NCBI GenBank assembly: GCA_943736015.1
Contig: OX031065.1
Span: forward strand, 1,371,501 to 1,435,500
Direction of reading: 5' to 3'
DNA length: 64,000 nt
From: Tridacna crocea
Lineage: Eukaryota; Mollusca; Bivalvia; Cardiida; Cardiidae
The translations under genes and the position numbers were made by a program. Shown here piece after piece: positions 1 through 10,722 of this stretch; positions within the stretch are counted from its first letter, which is position 1, and every line of letters begins with the position of its first letter. The notes under the pieces were generated by a model, which did not search any database, was not told the origin of the DNA, and saw only the letters and a list, made by a program, of their open reading frames with translations.

Positions 1-1012
1 ATGAAGGAATTCTTAAAAATTCTTCTTCTCTGAAACCGCTGGTCAGATTTTGAAATAATTTGACAGAGTTGTTCCTTGGGTGACCCTTTTAAAAAAAAGT
101 TCGCGAAATTTTGATTGGTCAAGAAACATGGCTCTGGTGAATGGGGGCTTCTTGCACTATACAGAAATGAAGAAATTCTTAAAAATTCTTCTTCTCTGAA
201 ACAGCTAGTTAGATTTTGAAATAATTTCACAGACTTGTTCCTTGGGTTACCCTTTTCAAAAATTGTTCGCGAAATTTTGATTGGTCAAGAAACATGGCTC
301 TGGTGAATGGGGGCTACTTGCACTATATGGAAATGAAGAAATTCTTGAAACAGCTGGTTAGATTTTGAAATAATTTCACAGAGATGTTCCTTGGGTGACC
401 CTTTTCTAAAATTGTTCGCAAAATTTTGATTAGCCAAGAAACATGGCTCTAGTGAATGGGGGCTACTTGCACTATATGGAAATAAAGAAAATCTTGAAAA
501 TTCTTCTTCTCTGAAACCCGTGGTCAGATTTTAAAATAATCTGACAGAGATGTTCCTTGGGTGACCCTTTCCAAAAGCTGTACATATAATTTTGATCCGT
601 CAAGAAACATGGCTCTTGTGAATGGGGGCTACTTGCACTATACGGACATGATGAAATTCTTTAAAATTCTCTTTCTCTGAAACCCCTGGTCAGATTTTGA
701 AATGATTTCAGAGAGATGTTCCTTGGGTGACCCTTTTCAAAACTTGTTCGTAAATTTTGATCCATCAAGAAACATGGCTCTCTTGGATGGGGGCTACATG
801 CTCTTATACAGAAATGAAGAATTCTTAAAAATTCTTCTTTTTGAAACTGATGGTCAGATTTCGAAATGACTTTTACAGGTGACCTTTTGAAAACTGCTTG
901 GCAAAATTATAAATTTGGTTCCAATGTTTCAATACCTCAAAAAAAAAATAGACTATGGTCATCTCAAAAATTCAGGTGAGCGATCCAGGGCCATCTTGGC
1001 CCTCTTGTTTAA
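1..1012 (+). repeat. Tandem array (~160-bp unit) ending in a bivalve-type repeat terminus
   Basis: About six diverged units start near 1, 167, 333, 480, 648 and 812; each holds TTCCTTGGGTGACCCTTTT and AAGAAACATGGCTCT. The third unit is shortened. The array ends at a GGTGAGCGATCCAGGGCC / GGCCCTCTTGTTT terminus (975-1010), the 3' end of a repeat type widespread in bivalve genomes (from memory). The left end lies outside the window. No coding potential is seen. Confidence 0.75.
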
Positions 1013-1055
1013 CACTTTGGCTGCAAAGTGTGACTCTTAGACCTTTTGCAGACAG

Positions 1056-1115
1056 CACAGATCAAGATCAAACTGCACAGAATGTGCAGTCTGATCTTGG
1101 ATCTATGTTGTCCAA
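1056..1115. repeat. Short dispersed palindrome (GATCAAGATCA...TGATCTTGGATC type)
   Basis: Imperfect inverted repeat around AACTGCACAGAATGTGCAGT. Related copies lie near 2390, 4655, 5838, 10045, 20060, 22140, 23160, 31540, 39345, 53350 and 54763. The type is common in bivalve DNA; its function is unknown. Confidence 0.65.
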
Positions 1116-1392
1116 TATAGAGATATACTATATAAGTGTAAATTTTTCTGATATGGAAATTTTTGTGATGTCATGAAATTGAAAAATTCGCAAACTTTTC
1201 TGTTGGCCTATTTTACCACAGGTATACAAACAAATATCAAGTGTCTTGAATGCACAAACATTTTCATTAAACACAAAATTTCCTTGATACTTCTATTTCC
1301 AAGCATACAGTATTTCCTCTAAAAAGACCTTTCAAACAGCAATATTTCGATTTTTTTTCCTACCAGCTTGAAAGTTTTTATTTCTTTTATCT

Positions 1393-1600
1393 CTTTAGAC
1401 AGCCTCAATTTGAAAGCACTTGCAGAGAACAAAATAAACATATCCCAAAAATTGAAATTGATTTCCAGCAGGGCAGAAAACATCATGGGAAAAGGAGAAA
1501 ATGCTGGTAACCAGCATGTTCTCCTTTTCCAACAGTGTTTTCAAAAGGCTTCTATCTCAGGGTCGTAAAAAGCAGGGATTGATTGGGAAAGGGTTATTAA
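1393..1600 (-). mobile_element. Fam1 MITE copy, decayed A end
   Basis: The A half is recognisable from TTTGAAAGCACTTGCAGA; the palindrome is intact except for small mismatches, and its centre reads GGTAACC, unusual for this orientation. The B tip ends GGGTTATTAA. Confidence 0.7.
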
Positions 1601-1638
1601 ACAGGCTTAGGGTGACATACAGCAAACTTTCGCCCTGG

Positions 1639-1864
1639 ACCCAATACCACACAATCCCTACTTTTGACACCCCTGAGAAAGAAGCCTTTATAAAACATTG
1701 TGGGAAAAGGAGAAAATGCTGGTAACCAGCATTTTATCCTTTTCCCACAATGTTTTCTACCCTTCACAAAACAAATTTAACATTTTCAGTCATTTTTATT
1801 TTGTCGTCTGCAAATGCTTTCAATTCGAACCAGTCTAAAATATTGTGGTTTGGAAATTAGTTAA
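1639..1864 (+). mobile_element. Fam1 MITE copy
   Basis: B half, palindrome (one TTTTATCC mismatch in the right arm) and A half are all present. The right TTAA is at 1861-1864; the left TTAA has decayed to CCCA. Confidence 0.8.
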
Positions 1865-2640
1865 ACCCTCGTCTCACCAAACTCACACCGTTCCCAAAAT
1901 TTTTGCCAAACGATTTAAACTGTGCTCAGAGGGAATGGACGAATAAGTAAACTTTTATGATCCATTTATGAACTTAAAGGACAGGTTAGGATGGGAAGGG
2001 TGCTGCAGAAATTCGAGCCTGGTCAAAATTTCGTGCTGTCCATCCTGTGCGGTCATTAGACGGAGTGACAAAATGGAACTGCTGTACTTCGAACCTAATA
2101 CAGATGCAGTGCAGTCAGGCACCAATTGGCAGTGTGTTTGCATTTTACAGATGGAAATTATACATCCTATCCTGACCAAAGCCCGTTTAACAATTTTATT
2201 GACAGGGGTATGGCTTTCTAAGAACAGGTTTGGTGAGATGGAGGCTACAGGCATTATTAGGCCAAAATTGCTTGTTCTACCCCGACCGCAACTGTTTTCC
2301 AATTATCTCAGGATGGGGTAAGATGTTCTGAGAACTAGTTTGGTGTGATGGGGGCTATACCATGCTGAAGGCAACCGTATACAAGTTCAGCAGACAGTGT
2401 AGATCCAGAATCAGATAGCATAGAAAACTGTGTTGTCTGGTCTTGTATCTAAACTTATATAGCTAAATTGTTCCTGTTAGCCTTGAAATTACTGTAGATC
2501 TATTATGGGATAATTATTATATCCCCATATCTCAGCTGAATATGTCTTCAAAATTGTATCTGACTTGTTTTCTGAGTGTCATGTCCCACATTAGCTTAGC
2601 TGATTGTAGATACTTTCTTTCACTTCACAGGTATCTGACT
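1865..2640. other. Unassigned stretch with overlapping open frames on both strands
   Basis: Frames of 115-117 codons overlap on opposite strands (1968-2321 plus, 1955-2302 minus). I recognise no domain and see no convincing splice sites. Two near-repeats (GTTTGGTGAGATGGAGGCT near 2229, GTTTGGTGTGATGGGGGCT near 2337) suggest old repetitive DNA, so neither frame is called as a gene. Confidence 0.4.
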
Positions 2641-2654
2641 GGCAACCATATGGT

Positions 2655-2870
2655 TGTGAGCTCAATACCAGGTTGAGGCAAACTTTCTCTGAGGTGAATT
2701 TTTGCCTCTCACCTGTGATTCATGTGAGAAAGGTAGTCAGTGACTGGAAAGAAAGTTGTGTCAGTACTGGACTGTGAGAAAGCCAGAAAACACATGCATA
2801 GGTGAACTGACCATGGTGATATGACCTTAGCTGTTGAAAATTTGTTAAACTTCAATACAATCAATCATTT
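2655..2870 (+). mobile_element. tRNA-derived SINE, type V, 5'-truncated
   Basis: A B-box-like GGTTGTGAGCTCAATACC is followed by the type V body (GGAAAGAAAGTTGTGTCAGT, GAGAAAGCCAG) and the tail ATGACCTTAGCTGTT. It matches the copies at 4318, 25960 and 60822. Confidence 0.75.
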
Positions 2871-3028
2871 CATAGCAAACCATTTAGGTAAAACATAGTG
2901 GTAAACAAAAGAAAGTGTTTCTTCCAAGAAACTCCATTTTCTGCAGCAAATCTACTTAGGGAGGTAACAAGTCCATGAAAACCCATAAAATCTCCTTGTT
3001 TTCTAAGAATCATGTTTGATATTAACTC

Positions 3029-3257
3029 TTAACCCATTACCACATAATCCCTACTTTTGACGCCCCTGAGAAAGAAGCCTTTGGAAAACATTGTGGGAAA
3101 AGGAGAAAATGCTGGTAACCAGCATTTTCTCCTTTACCCACAATGTTTTCTACCCTTCCCAGAACAAATTTCAATTTTTCAGTCACCTTTATTTTGTCGT
3201 CTGCAAATGCTTTCAATTTGAACCAGTCTGAAATTTTGTCGTGTGGTAAACAGTTAA
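3029..3257 (+). mobile_element. Fam1 MITE, full length (229 bp)
   Basis: TTAA at both tips (3029-3032 and 3254-3257), all three segments at standard length. Its right TTAA is also the left TTAA of the next element. Confidence 0.9.
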
Positions 3258-3482
3258 CCACACAACAAAATTTTAGACCAGTCCAAATTGAGAGCTCTTG
3301 TAGAAGAAGATAAATGGGACACAAACGACAGTATCTGTCTTTCACATAGATGAAAAGTTTGTGGGAAAAGAAGAAAATCCTGGTAACCAACACCAGCATT
3401 TTCTTCTTTTACCCGCAATTTTTTCAAAAGATGCTTTCTTCAAGGTTGATTAAATTGCGGGGATATTGCGGTAAAGGGTTGA
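3254..3482 (-). mobile_element. Fam1 MITE, back-to-back with preceding copy
   Basis: Diverged 229-bp copy in opposite orientation sharing TTAA 3254-3257. The loop is expanded (GGTAACCAACACCAGC). The right site has decayed to TTGA. Confidence 0.8.
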
Positions 3483-3822
3483 AATAACACTGTGCAGGCA
3501 TGATAAAAGGCTCTTAGAATGTAAACTGACAATGTCAGAATCTAAAACAAACAAACCATTCTTGCCATATGGATAAAAAGGATACCTTCATTGCAAAATA
3601 GCTGTAAGTCACTATATCATACCTTTGGACTTGGGATATTTTAACATTTCAGGTAAAACATAAACTGACAGTCTGACACTTTGGAATGGAAAAAATTCCT
3701 CTTTTTGACAGCATTTTTAAGACAGTAAATTCTAGATAAATAGCATAGATCTAGATAATTTTGTATGAAGGCTTTGTGTTACTTTAAATCATACCCCACC
3801 ACCAAGTCATCTACCATACCTG

Positions 3823-4003
3823 TTAACCCTGTATCACACAGTCTCTAGTTTCAATAACCCTGAGAAAGAAGCCTATTGAAAACATTGTGGGAAAAGGAGA
3901 AAATGCTGGTAACCAGCATTTTCTCCTTTCCCCACAATGTTTTCAATCCAATCAAAGACAGAAATCAACATTTGAGCTACATTGAAATTGTCGTCTGCAA
4001 CTT
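3823..4003 (+). mobile_element. Fam1 MITE, truncated A half
   Basis: Left TTAA 3823-3826 and the palindrome are intact; the A half stops after GTCGTCTGCAA. Confidence 0.75.
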
Positions 4004-4244
4004 ATATAGGAGGAAAAAGTGATCAGGTTTGAACCCAGGCTAACCCCAGTCACATAAGACCAAGTTCTCACCAGCGACGTAGGAAGTATTTCAAGATTGG
4101 GGAGGGGGGGCCAACTTCGAAATACTGAGATTTTTTGCGTGGTTGTTTCATTGCGCTAAGAACTCATATTTCTGTTACTATGATTTTCAAAATTATTGGG
4201 GGGTGCTGAGCCCCCCCCCTAGGCCCCTCTGTTCCTACAGGCCT

Positions 4245-4310
4245 GCTCACACATTGGTAACCAGCATTTTCTTCGTTTTTCACAACATTTTCAAAAGCTT
4301 TTTTCTGCAA
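4245..4310 (+). mobile_element. Fam1 hairpin fragment
   Basis: Right arm of the palindrome from GGTAACCAGCATTTTCTTC to ACATTTTCAAAAGC, immediately before the following SINE. Confidence 0.6.
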
Positions 4311-4317
4311 GACAAGT

Positions 4318-4560
4318 GCGGCTGGGGAGCTCAGTGGTTAGCATAGCTGACACTGTGACCTGAAGGTTTCGGGTTCGATTCCGATTTGAGGCAAAATATC
4401 TTTCCAGCGATTTTTCGCTTCTCACTTCTGATGCATATGAGAAAGGTAGTCTGAGTGGCTTTGGAAAGAAAGTTGTGTCGGTACTGGTGCGAGAAAGCCA
4501 GGAAAGACATTGATGCGTCATTGACCGACATGGTATGACCTATGCTGTTTAACCCTTGAC
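4318..4560 (+). mobile_element. tRNA-derived SINE, type V, near full length
   Basis: A-box-like GAGCTCAGTGGTTAGC and B-box-like GGGTTCGATTCC at tRNA spacing, then the conserved body (TGGAAAGAAAGTTGTGTCGG) and tail GTATGACCTATGCTGTTTAA. Confidence 0.8.
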
Positions 4561-4654
4561 CTGCCGAATAAATTAAAAGGAGCTTTTCAAGACCCACAGA
4601 AAAACTCAAATGGTGCTATTACAAATACATTCCATGAAGCAAAAATATCTCCTT

Positions 4655-4722
4655 ATCAGACAATGTAGATCCAAAATCAGACTGCACATTCTGTGCAGTC
4701 TGATCTTGATCTACACTGTCTG
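4655..4722. repeat. Short dispersed palindrome
   Basis: Near-perfect inverted repeat: GATCCAAAATCAGACTGCAC pairs with GTGCAGTCTGATCTTGATC around a short centre. Confidence 0.7.
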
Positions 4723-4974
4723 CAAAGAGTCAGCAAGTCACAATCAGCAACCTAAGGGTGAAATGGTGTTTTACTTCAGTACAAAATACAAACCAAACCA
4801 AATCTTCCACTAGGACAGAAACAAGGGGTTGTCTTGGAGAATTTAAATGTGCCTCACAGCTAAATCATCCTTCTAATCTAAGTTGAGGGTATATTGCAGA
4901 TGTTTTAGACTTTTAGACTAATCCAAGTTGAGGGTATATATTGCAGATGACATTTTAAACATGAATAAAAAATC

Positions 4975-5107
4975 TGAAATTTGCTCGTGGAAAACATTGT
5001 GTGGAAAGGAGAAAATGCTGGTAACTTGCATTTTCTCCCCCACATTTTTTTCAAAAGCCTCCTTCCTCATGGCTGTTAAAATTTTGGACTGTGTGGTAAA
5101 CTTTTAA
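4975..5107 (-). mobile_element. Fam1 MITE, A half lost
   Basis: Palindrome with a shortened right arm (TTTCTCCCCCACA) plus a B half ending at TTAA 5104-5107. Confidence 0.65.
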
Positions 5108-5186
5108 CAGACTGATCTAAATCGGTGCACGATTTCCCGTTTTAATGTTGTATATTTCTAAAATACCAGTTGAATGATTTCTGGAT

Positions 5187-5650
5187 TTATTCCAAGAAAA
5201 GCTCCATCAGGTAGAAAAATTTGAACCACAATTTGTTTGGTATATTAGGGTCAGAGCCCAAGGGATTGTTTGCGACAAACATACTTTTTGACCAAATGTT
5301 GCCATGTTGTCTGCACATGTCATATTCTTCGAAGATTCGACCTGTCTTATAATGATGCATCACTCTCCCCGATATTGGGGAGATTGTAGTAATATGCACT
5401 ATAAAGTAGCAATGGAGAAAATGGCTTTTATCTATATGTTTGAGGAAAAGTCAGGCCTTTTTTAGCTCCATATTTCTCTAAACTGCTGATCATAGCTAAG
5501 TGAATCGCACTAGGTAGCGTTTTATTGAGTAAAGGTTTATTTCAGTTTTAAATTGAAAGTAACAGTTGTCACATAGAAAATGCCCGAATTAGATAGATGA
5601 GTATTTGTAGAATGCCATCTAGCAAGACATAATGAATGTTGCCAATTGTC
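5187..5650 (-). repeat. Dispersed ~400-bp repeat R, copy 1
   Basis: Reverse of the copies at 6476, 38705 and 56935. Marks are the palindrome CTCCCCGATATTGGGGAG, the GTAGCAATGGAGAAAATGGC block and AATGCCATCTAGCAAGA. No TIR or coding frame seen. Confidence 0.75.
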
Positions 5651-5837
5651 TAAATAGAGTGCTTCAAACATAGCTACATTTTGATATGACATTGTTTTTC
5701 CTGAGAGAAAATGCTAATCCCCACCTTTTCCATTAAGAGAACACAAAATGCATGCCTACACTTGATTTTCTGAGATTAACACTTGACATGCCTCACCCTC
5801 AACCAGCCCCTTTCACAATTATATTTTGTGATTACAG

Positions 5838-5908
5838 GCAGAGTAGATCAAGATGATCAGGCAGACTACACAAACACTGAGTCTGATTTTGATCTAGATT
5901 GTTCACTT
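5838..5908. repeat. Short dispersed palindrome, diverged
   Basis: GAGTAGATCAAGATGATCAG and CTGATTTTGATCTAGATTG pair imperfectly. Confidence 0.6.
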
Positions 5909-6104
5909 GGCAGAGACATGTTGCCTATTGAAATCATGAAAAAATAGAAGTTGGTTGGGCTTTTGTTTCCCATTTAACCCTACACAATTTGCAGTTTTAA
6001 CAACCATTCAGGAGAGAGCTTTTGAAAACATTCCAATGGTCTGCCAAATTACTTTCAACATGGACTTGTCTTTAATTTATTGCTGTTTTACGGTACCTGT
6101 GCAC

Positions 6105-6475
6105 TCTTGCCACTGGACGAAGGCCAGCAGGCTTATGTCATGGCCTGGTGTCTGTCATGCGTCCGTGTGTGCGTACGTCCGTCCATCCGTGTGTTAACTT
6201 TTATTTCAAACATCTTCTCAGAAACTACCACCCAAATTGGATGAAACTTCACAGAAATGATCTTGCCATGATACCTCTTCAGAATTCCTTGAAAGAACTT
6301 TATTCCTTCAAAAACTCTGGTTGCCATGGCAACAAAACTAAGAAATATTGAACATTTTTAAAAATCTTCTTCTCTGAAACCACAAGGCCTAGGGCTACTG
6401 AATTTGGCATGTAGTTTTATCTAGTGGACCTCTACCAAGTTCCTTCAAATAATGGCCCTTGGGTCAAAATACCAG
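6105..6475 (+). repeat. Bivalve-type dispersed repeat (CGTCCGTCCATCC class)
   Basis: Begins near CTTGCCACTGGACGAAGGCC, has a GTCCGTCCATCCGTGTG run, then AAATTGGATGAAACTTCACA and AATCTTCTTCTCTGAAACC. Related pieces occur near 29570 and 44720. Open frames here are repeat frames. Confidence 0.65.
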
Positions 6476-6860
6476 GATGCCCAAATTAGATAAATGAGTA
6501 TTTATAGAAAGCCATCTAGCAGGAGATAATGCAAATATACATCTAATTTGGGCATCCTGGGTACAGAACCGGACTACTTTTCTACGAGACAGCTGTTACT
6601 TTGAATTTCAAACTAAAATAAAAGTTTACTCAATAAAACGCTACCTGGTGCAATTCATTCAGCTATGGTCAGCAGTTTAGAGAAATCTGGAGCTGATACA
6701 GGCCTGATTCCTCCTCGAACATACTGATAAAACCCATTTTCTCCATAGCTACTTTATAGCGTGTATTTCTACAATTCCCCTTAATATTGGGGGGAGTGAT
6801 GCATCATAGCAGACAGGTTGAATCTTCAAAAAATATGACATGCGCAGACAAACCCTAAAT
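6476..6860 (+). repeat. Repeat R, copy 2
   Basis: Forward copy from the AATTAGATAAATGAG block through TTTACTCAATAAAACGCTAC and AGCTACTTTATAGCG to the AGACAGGTTGAATCTTC end. Confidence 0.75.
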
Positions 6861-7100
6861 TACAAAAAAGATTAGCACAGCTCAACATCTCTGGTAGTCA
6901 AGAGAAACCTATTTCAGAGTGAGCAACCAACATTTCTGTTTGTTTTCAACCCTATCAAAGACAAATTCCTACATGTCTAAAACTCTGTGCTATATAGTCA
7001 GGATCTTGTGTGCTCATGAAGAAAACAGAAATCTGCCTAAATTACAAAAAAGATTAGCGCAGCTCAACATCTCTGGTAATCAAAAGAAACCAATTTCTGT
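6854..7100 (+). repeat. Pair of ~65-bp direct repeats
   Basis: TAAATTACAAAAAAGATTAG ... CAGCTCAACATCTCTGGTA ... AGAAACC occurs at 6857-6920 and again at 7038-7100, about 180 bp apart, with few differences. The stretch between is unassigned. Confidence 0.7.
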
Positions 7101-7344
7101 TTCTATCTAGCTGATTATTGCCATTCATGTAACTCTTTACAGGTCGACAAAGTTCTTGACTTGTGGAGATTAACAGGCTCTACCAAACAATCCTCTCCTT
7201 TACCCCCACAAAGGAATGTTTTCAGGGGGGTGTGGTTTATTCTGGAATCAGCTTGTCTGTCCGTGTGTCCATCCGTGTGTGTACAAAATACTAGCAATTG
7301 CCTGTTTCTGTCAAAGCGCTGGTGGGGGTATTAAGTCACATGTA

Positions 7345-7557
7345 GTGACAGCTCTAGTTTTCACAACCCTAGGAAAGACAGCTTTTGAAAACAGAGGGAA
7401 AAGGAGAAAATGCTGGTAACCAGCATTTTCTCCTTTTCCCACAATGTTTTCAACCCTATCAGATATCTGAAGCTCATTTGTACCAATTCTGAATTTGTAG
7501 TCTGTGGATTCCCAACATTTTGAAGAGTCTAAAATTTTTTGTGTGGGAAAGGGGTAA
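7345..7557 (+). mobile_element. Fam1 MITE, diverged
   Basis: Palindrome complete on the right arm (left arm AACAGAGGGAAAAGG). A half diverged but ending GTGTGGGAAAGGGGTAA. Confidence 0.65.
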
Positions 7558-7610
7558 CTACACTTGCACATGACAAGTTGTGCTTCAAGTGATTGCAGTG
7601 TCTATTTGAA

Positions 7611-7707
7611 TAGTAGAAAACACTGTGGAAAAAGGAAAATATTCTGGTAACTAGCATTTTATACTTTATTTTCAAAAAATTTTTAATGCCCTCTTCCCCA
7701 GGGTCAG
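7611..7707 (-). mobile_element. Fam1 MITE fragment
   Basis: Decayed hairpin (GTAGAAAACACTGTGGAAAA, GGTAACTAGC) followed by part of the B half (CCCCAGGGTCAGTAA), cut by the element starting at 7710. Confidence 0.55.
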
Positions 7708-8071
7708 TAATACCCCCATTCCACTCGACCTCTCAGAGCGTGGTAGATCGCCTTACAGAGCGCCAACAATGCCAGTAATGCTAACAGATCTTTAGTGGAT
7801 CGCCAAAATCGCCATCAGTCTACTCCCTTGCACAAAGATCCATGGCAATCTGTTCAGAATCCTGTCATATTGCTACTTAATGGCTTAAATCGCTATCCAA
7901 ACGCAAGTTGAATGTAAACATCGTAATGAAGCGCTATCAGATTGCTCAAGAGGGCAAATGTCCAGCCATGACGCTCATCATGCTCTTGTACGTGATCTGA
8001 TAGCAATTATCGTTAGAGATGCAGTAGGGCTCCATTGCGATAAAATGGCGATATGTAAGCGCTCTAGTGTT

Positions 8072-8165
8072 ACGATCAAGTAGCGATATGATAGCACTCT
8101 GTTACCATCAAGAAGCAATATGATAGCACCATGTTACAATCAAATAGTGGTATGATGGCGCTCCA
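8072..8165 (+). repeat. 32-bp minisatellite, 3 units
   Basis: GTTACGATCAAGTAGCGATA, GTTACCATCAAGAAGCAATA and GTTACAATCAAATAGTGGTA start successive units; each continues TGATAGC or TGATGGC and lies within the 7710-8850 element. Confidence 0.75.
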
Positions 8166-8221
8166 ATTGCACTTTTGGAGGACTATATAAAATAGTGTCT
8201 GTCTCGGCTGTCATCAGTTCA

Positions 8222-8400
8222 GGGTGGACAGGTAGTGCAGTGGTAAAATGCAGGACTTTTAATCCTGAGGCCCGAGGTTCGATACCCGGCCCAACCAGGA
8301 CCTTTCTGAGACACCTGGTATTTTCCACTCAACTAGAGATGAACTGGCATGGAACCCAGAGGTAGCCTTGCATGTGTCAATGCTTTACACTAGGCACATC
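8222..8400 (+). mobile_element. tRNA-derived SINE, third type (Lys-like head)
   Basis: The head has CAGGTAGTGCAGTGGTAAAA, an anticodon-like loop GACTTTTAATCC (TTT, lysine-like) and a B box GAGGTTCGATACCCGG. No paired acceptor stem, so not a functional tRNA. The 3' end is unclear and may reach about 8540. Nested in the 7710-8850 element. Confidence 0.6.
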
Positions 8401-8885
8401 AAGGAACCAAGAAGGTCTATTTGAAAGCAGATTCGTTCTCTCTAATGGTCCACACCATATTATGCCTCGAGCATGTAGGGGCCTTAATCCTACTAAGTCA
8501 TTTTATCATCATTTTGCATTCGGAAACCACCTGGTGTCGGTACAAAAAATTCTTTGGTCAACTACAGTATGCCACCCAGGGGAAGGAGCAAAAGGAGCAT
8601 CAAATCCTCGGGTCGCTAATGTAGTGAAAACAGGTCGTATAAGGTCGCAACTCCTAGCGAGGCTACGATGGTGACCATGTATTGTTCAATCACTATCGGA
8701 TCTCAATTGTTGTTACTTGATTGCCAGCAGTGTCATCTGGTTGTTATCTGAATGGGCATGATCTCATAATTACAATCCAGCAGCGATCTACGGTGCTTCG
8801 TATGAGCGCACAGAGCGCTGTAGATCACAGCCTAGTGGAATGGGAGTATAACCTTTACTGAATGATTACAGGTTATGATGACTGT

Positions 8886-9225
8886 GAAAATAACATTTTG
8901 AAAACCTTGTGGGGAAAGCAGAATATGGTTTCCATTTGAACAAGTCTAAAATTTTGTCATTAATTTTGATAAGAATTGTTAATGGGATTACAATTCTCTT
9001 GAGATTACCATTATACTTTATTATTCTTTTGAAAAAGTCAAAAGAATTCTTGTAAAAATGACAAATTCTTCTTGTTTCAGAATTTAGTTTATTCACGTAG
9101 AAAATCTTGCTGGAAAAGGAAAATACTGGTAACCAGCATTTTCTTCTTTTCCTACAAGATTTTCCAAACGCTATTTTTCTCAGGGTCGTTAAAAGTCGGG
9201 ATTGCGTGGTAGAGGTAACGGCCCC
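8886..9225 (-). mobile_element. Two decayed Fam1 copies
   Basis: A deletion derivative at 8886-8970 lacks most of the hairpin; a second copy at 9095-9220 has the arms AAAATCTTGCTGG / CCTACAAGATTTT and a B half ending GCGTGGTAGAGG. Confidence 0.55.
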
Positions 9226-9661
9226 GAGAAAAAAGCCTATAGAAAACATTGTGGGAAAAGTACAAAATGCAGGTAACTAGCATTTTCTCCTTTTCTCCTT
9301 TTCCCGCAATATTTTCTGCCCTATCAAAGTCAGAAATCATCAGACATGATTGTATTAACCCTTTACCCCATAAGGCATTTCTATGGTATCTCTTAATGAC
9401 CCTAAATAACAGCAAGGATGAAGCTGTTTCTTACATGTATATGACACCTTTAGATGGCATAGAAAACATTGTGGCAAAAGGTGAAATTGCTCGTGACGAG
9501 CAATTTCACCTTTTGGCACAATGTTTTCCAAAGGCTTCTACCAGCAATGCGTAGAAATGAGTATCTATGGTGTAAAGGGTTAACAAGATTTAATTTGTTG
9601 TCTGCAGATGCTTTGAATTTGGTCCAGTCCAAAGATTTGTGGTTTGGTAAAGAGTTAAAAT
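9216..9661 (+). mobile_element. Fam1 MITE split by a nested Fam2 element
   Basis: B half, palindrome and the first part of the A half run to 9355; the A half resumes at 9583 (AAGATTTAATTTGTTGTCTG) and ends TTTGGTAAAGAGTTAA. A copy at 46404 carries the uninterrupted A-half sequence at this point. Confidence 0.75.
9355..9583 (+). mobile_element. Fam2 MITE (229 bp), nested
   Basis: TTAA at both ends (9355-9358, 9580-9583). Long half 107 nt, palindrome 9462-9528 (arms with GTGGCAAAAGGTG, loop TCGTGACGA), short half 55 nt ending TCTATGGTGTAAAGGGTTAA. Same geometry as Fam1 with different sequence. Confidence 0.85.
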
Positions 9662-9787
9662 AAGGCTGGACTGACAAGGTTTCTAAATTAGTACAAAACA
9701 TTGCAATAGAAAGAGAAAATAAAAGTTTTCGGGCCTCCAAATACCCAGTATTTTATCCCCTTCCACATCATCTTGAGTTTTTGACAA

Positions 9788-9882
9788 AGGAAAAAGCTTT
9801 TCGGAAATATTGTGGGAAAAGGAGAAAATGCTTGTAATCAGCATTTTCTCCTTTTCCCACAATATTCTCCATCTATCTCAGG
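9788..9882 (+). mobile_element. Fam1 hairpin fragment
   Basis: Palindrome with a GCTTGTAATCAGC centre and short flanks; both element ends lost. Confidence 0.6.
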
Positions 9883-10147
9883 ATAAGTTATAATGTACTA
9901 TGATTTAAGAAATATTTTTGAATTATCATTTGTAAATTTTGGTAATTTAGGCAAGTTTAAACGTTTTGGCATGTTCTAAAGTATCAAAATGTTGCTTATG
10001 GCCTAAGTGTCTTCGAATATCTGAGAGGATTCAAAAAAAGCCCAAACTTGTTGTACAGTCTGATCTTGGTCTACACTTCCTACAAAAGGAGCATTACGGT
10101 GGGATTTGTACTCAAGAGGTTCAGACTAGATCACTATCTAAAATGAT

Positions 10148-10376
10148 TTAACTCAGTACCACACGAGAAAATTTTAGACTGGTCCAAATTGAAAGCATTT
10201 GCAGACGAAAAAATAAAGGTGACTGAAACATAGAAATTTGTTCTGAAAAGGGTAGAAAACACTGTGGGAAAAGGAGAAAATGCTGGTTACCAGCATCTTT
10301 TCCTTTTCCCACAGTGTTTTCAAAAGGCTTCTTTCTCAGGGGCATCAAAATCAGGGATTGAGTGGTAATGGGTTAA
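10148..10376 (-). mobile_element. Fam1 MITE, full length (229 bp)
   Basis: TTAA at both ends. Arms carry the paired variant CACTG / CAGTG. Centre GGTTACC. Confidence 0.88.
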
Positions 10377-10469
10377 AATTCTGCCTCTTTGTAGGCAATA
10401 AAAACACCCTGTTTAATGATCACACAGGGAAGATGATTGCCCCACCTTGGAAGATTATCTAGATACTTT

Positions 10470-10696
10470 ACTATTTACTGAAAGACAAAATGTCAGACTA
10501 GTCCAAAAATGAAAGCATTTGCAGACGACAAAATAAATGTGAATCAAAAATTGAATTTTTATTTTGGAAGGGTAGAAAACATTGTGGGAAAAGGAGAAAA
10601 TGCTGGTTACCAGCATTTTCTCTTTTTCCCTAAATGTTTTCAATAGGCTTCTTTCCCAGGGTCTTCAAAAGTCGGGATTGTGTGGTAATGGGTTAA
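10470..10696 (-). mobile_element. Fam1 MITE, left tip decayed
   Basis: A half, palindrome (right arm CTCTTTTTCCCTAAATG) and B half present; right TTAA 10693-10696. Confidence 0.8.
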
Positions 10697-10722
10697 AGGA
10701 AGGGGTTGGAAGTTATGAATTG

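Larger units (their letters stand above)
7710..8850. mobile_element. ~1.14-kb TIR DNA element with no coding capacity
   Basis: The ends are inverted repeats: ATACCCCCATTCCACTCG at the left and CTAGTGGAATGGGAGTAT at the right. Subterminal AGAGCG / TAGATCGC motifs are mirrored at both ends. No clear target duplication is seen. It contains a 32-bp tandem array and a nested SINE. No transposase frame is present. Confidence 0.7.

Noticed and set aside
955..1176. Many 60-120-codon frames containing VENIVGKGENAGYQHFLLFP-like or KEKMLVTSIFSFSHNVF-like peptides
   Set aside because: These peptides are translations of the MITE palindrome in its different frames and recur at every copy; they are not a protein family. 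Other short frames, such as this one, lie in other repeats.
1955..2321. Overlapping 115-117-codon frames on both strands
   Set aside because: No recognisable domain, no splice sites, and internal near-repeats; likely old repeat sequence.
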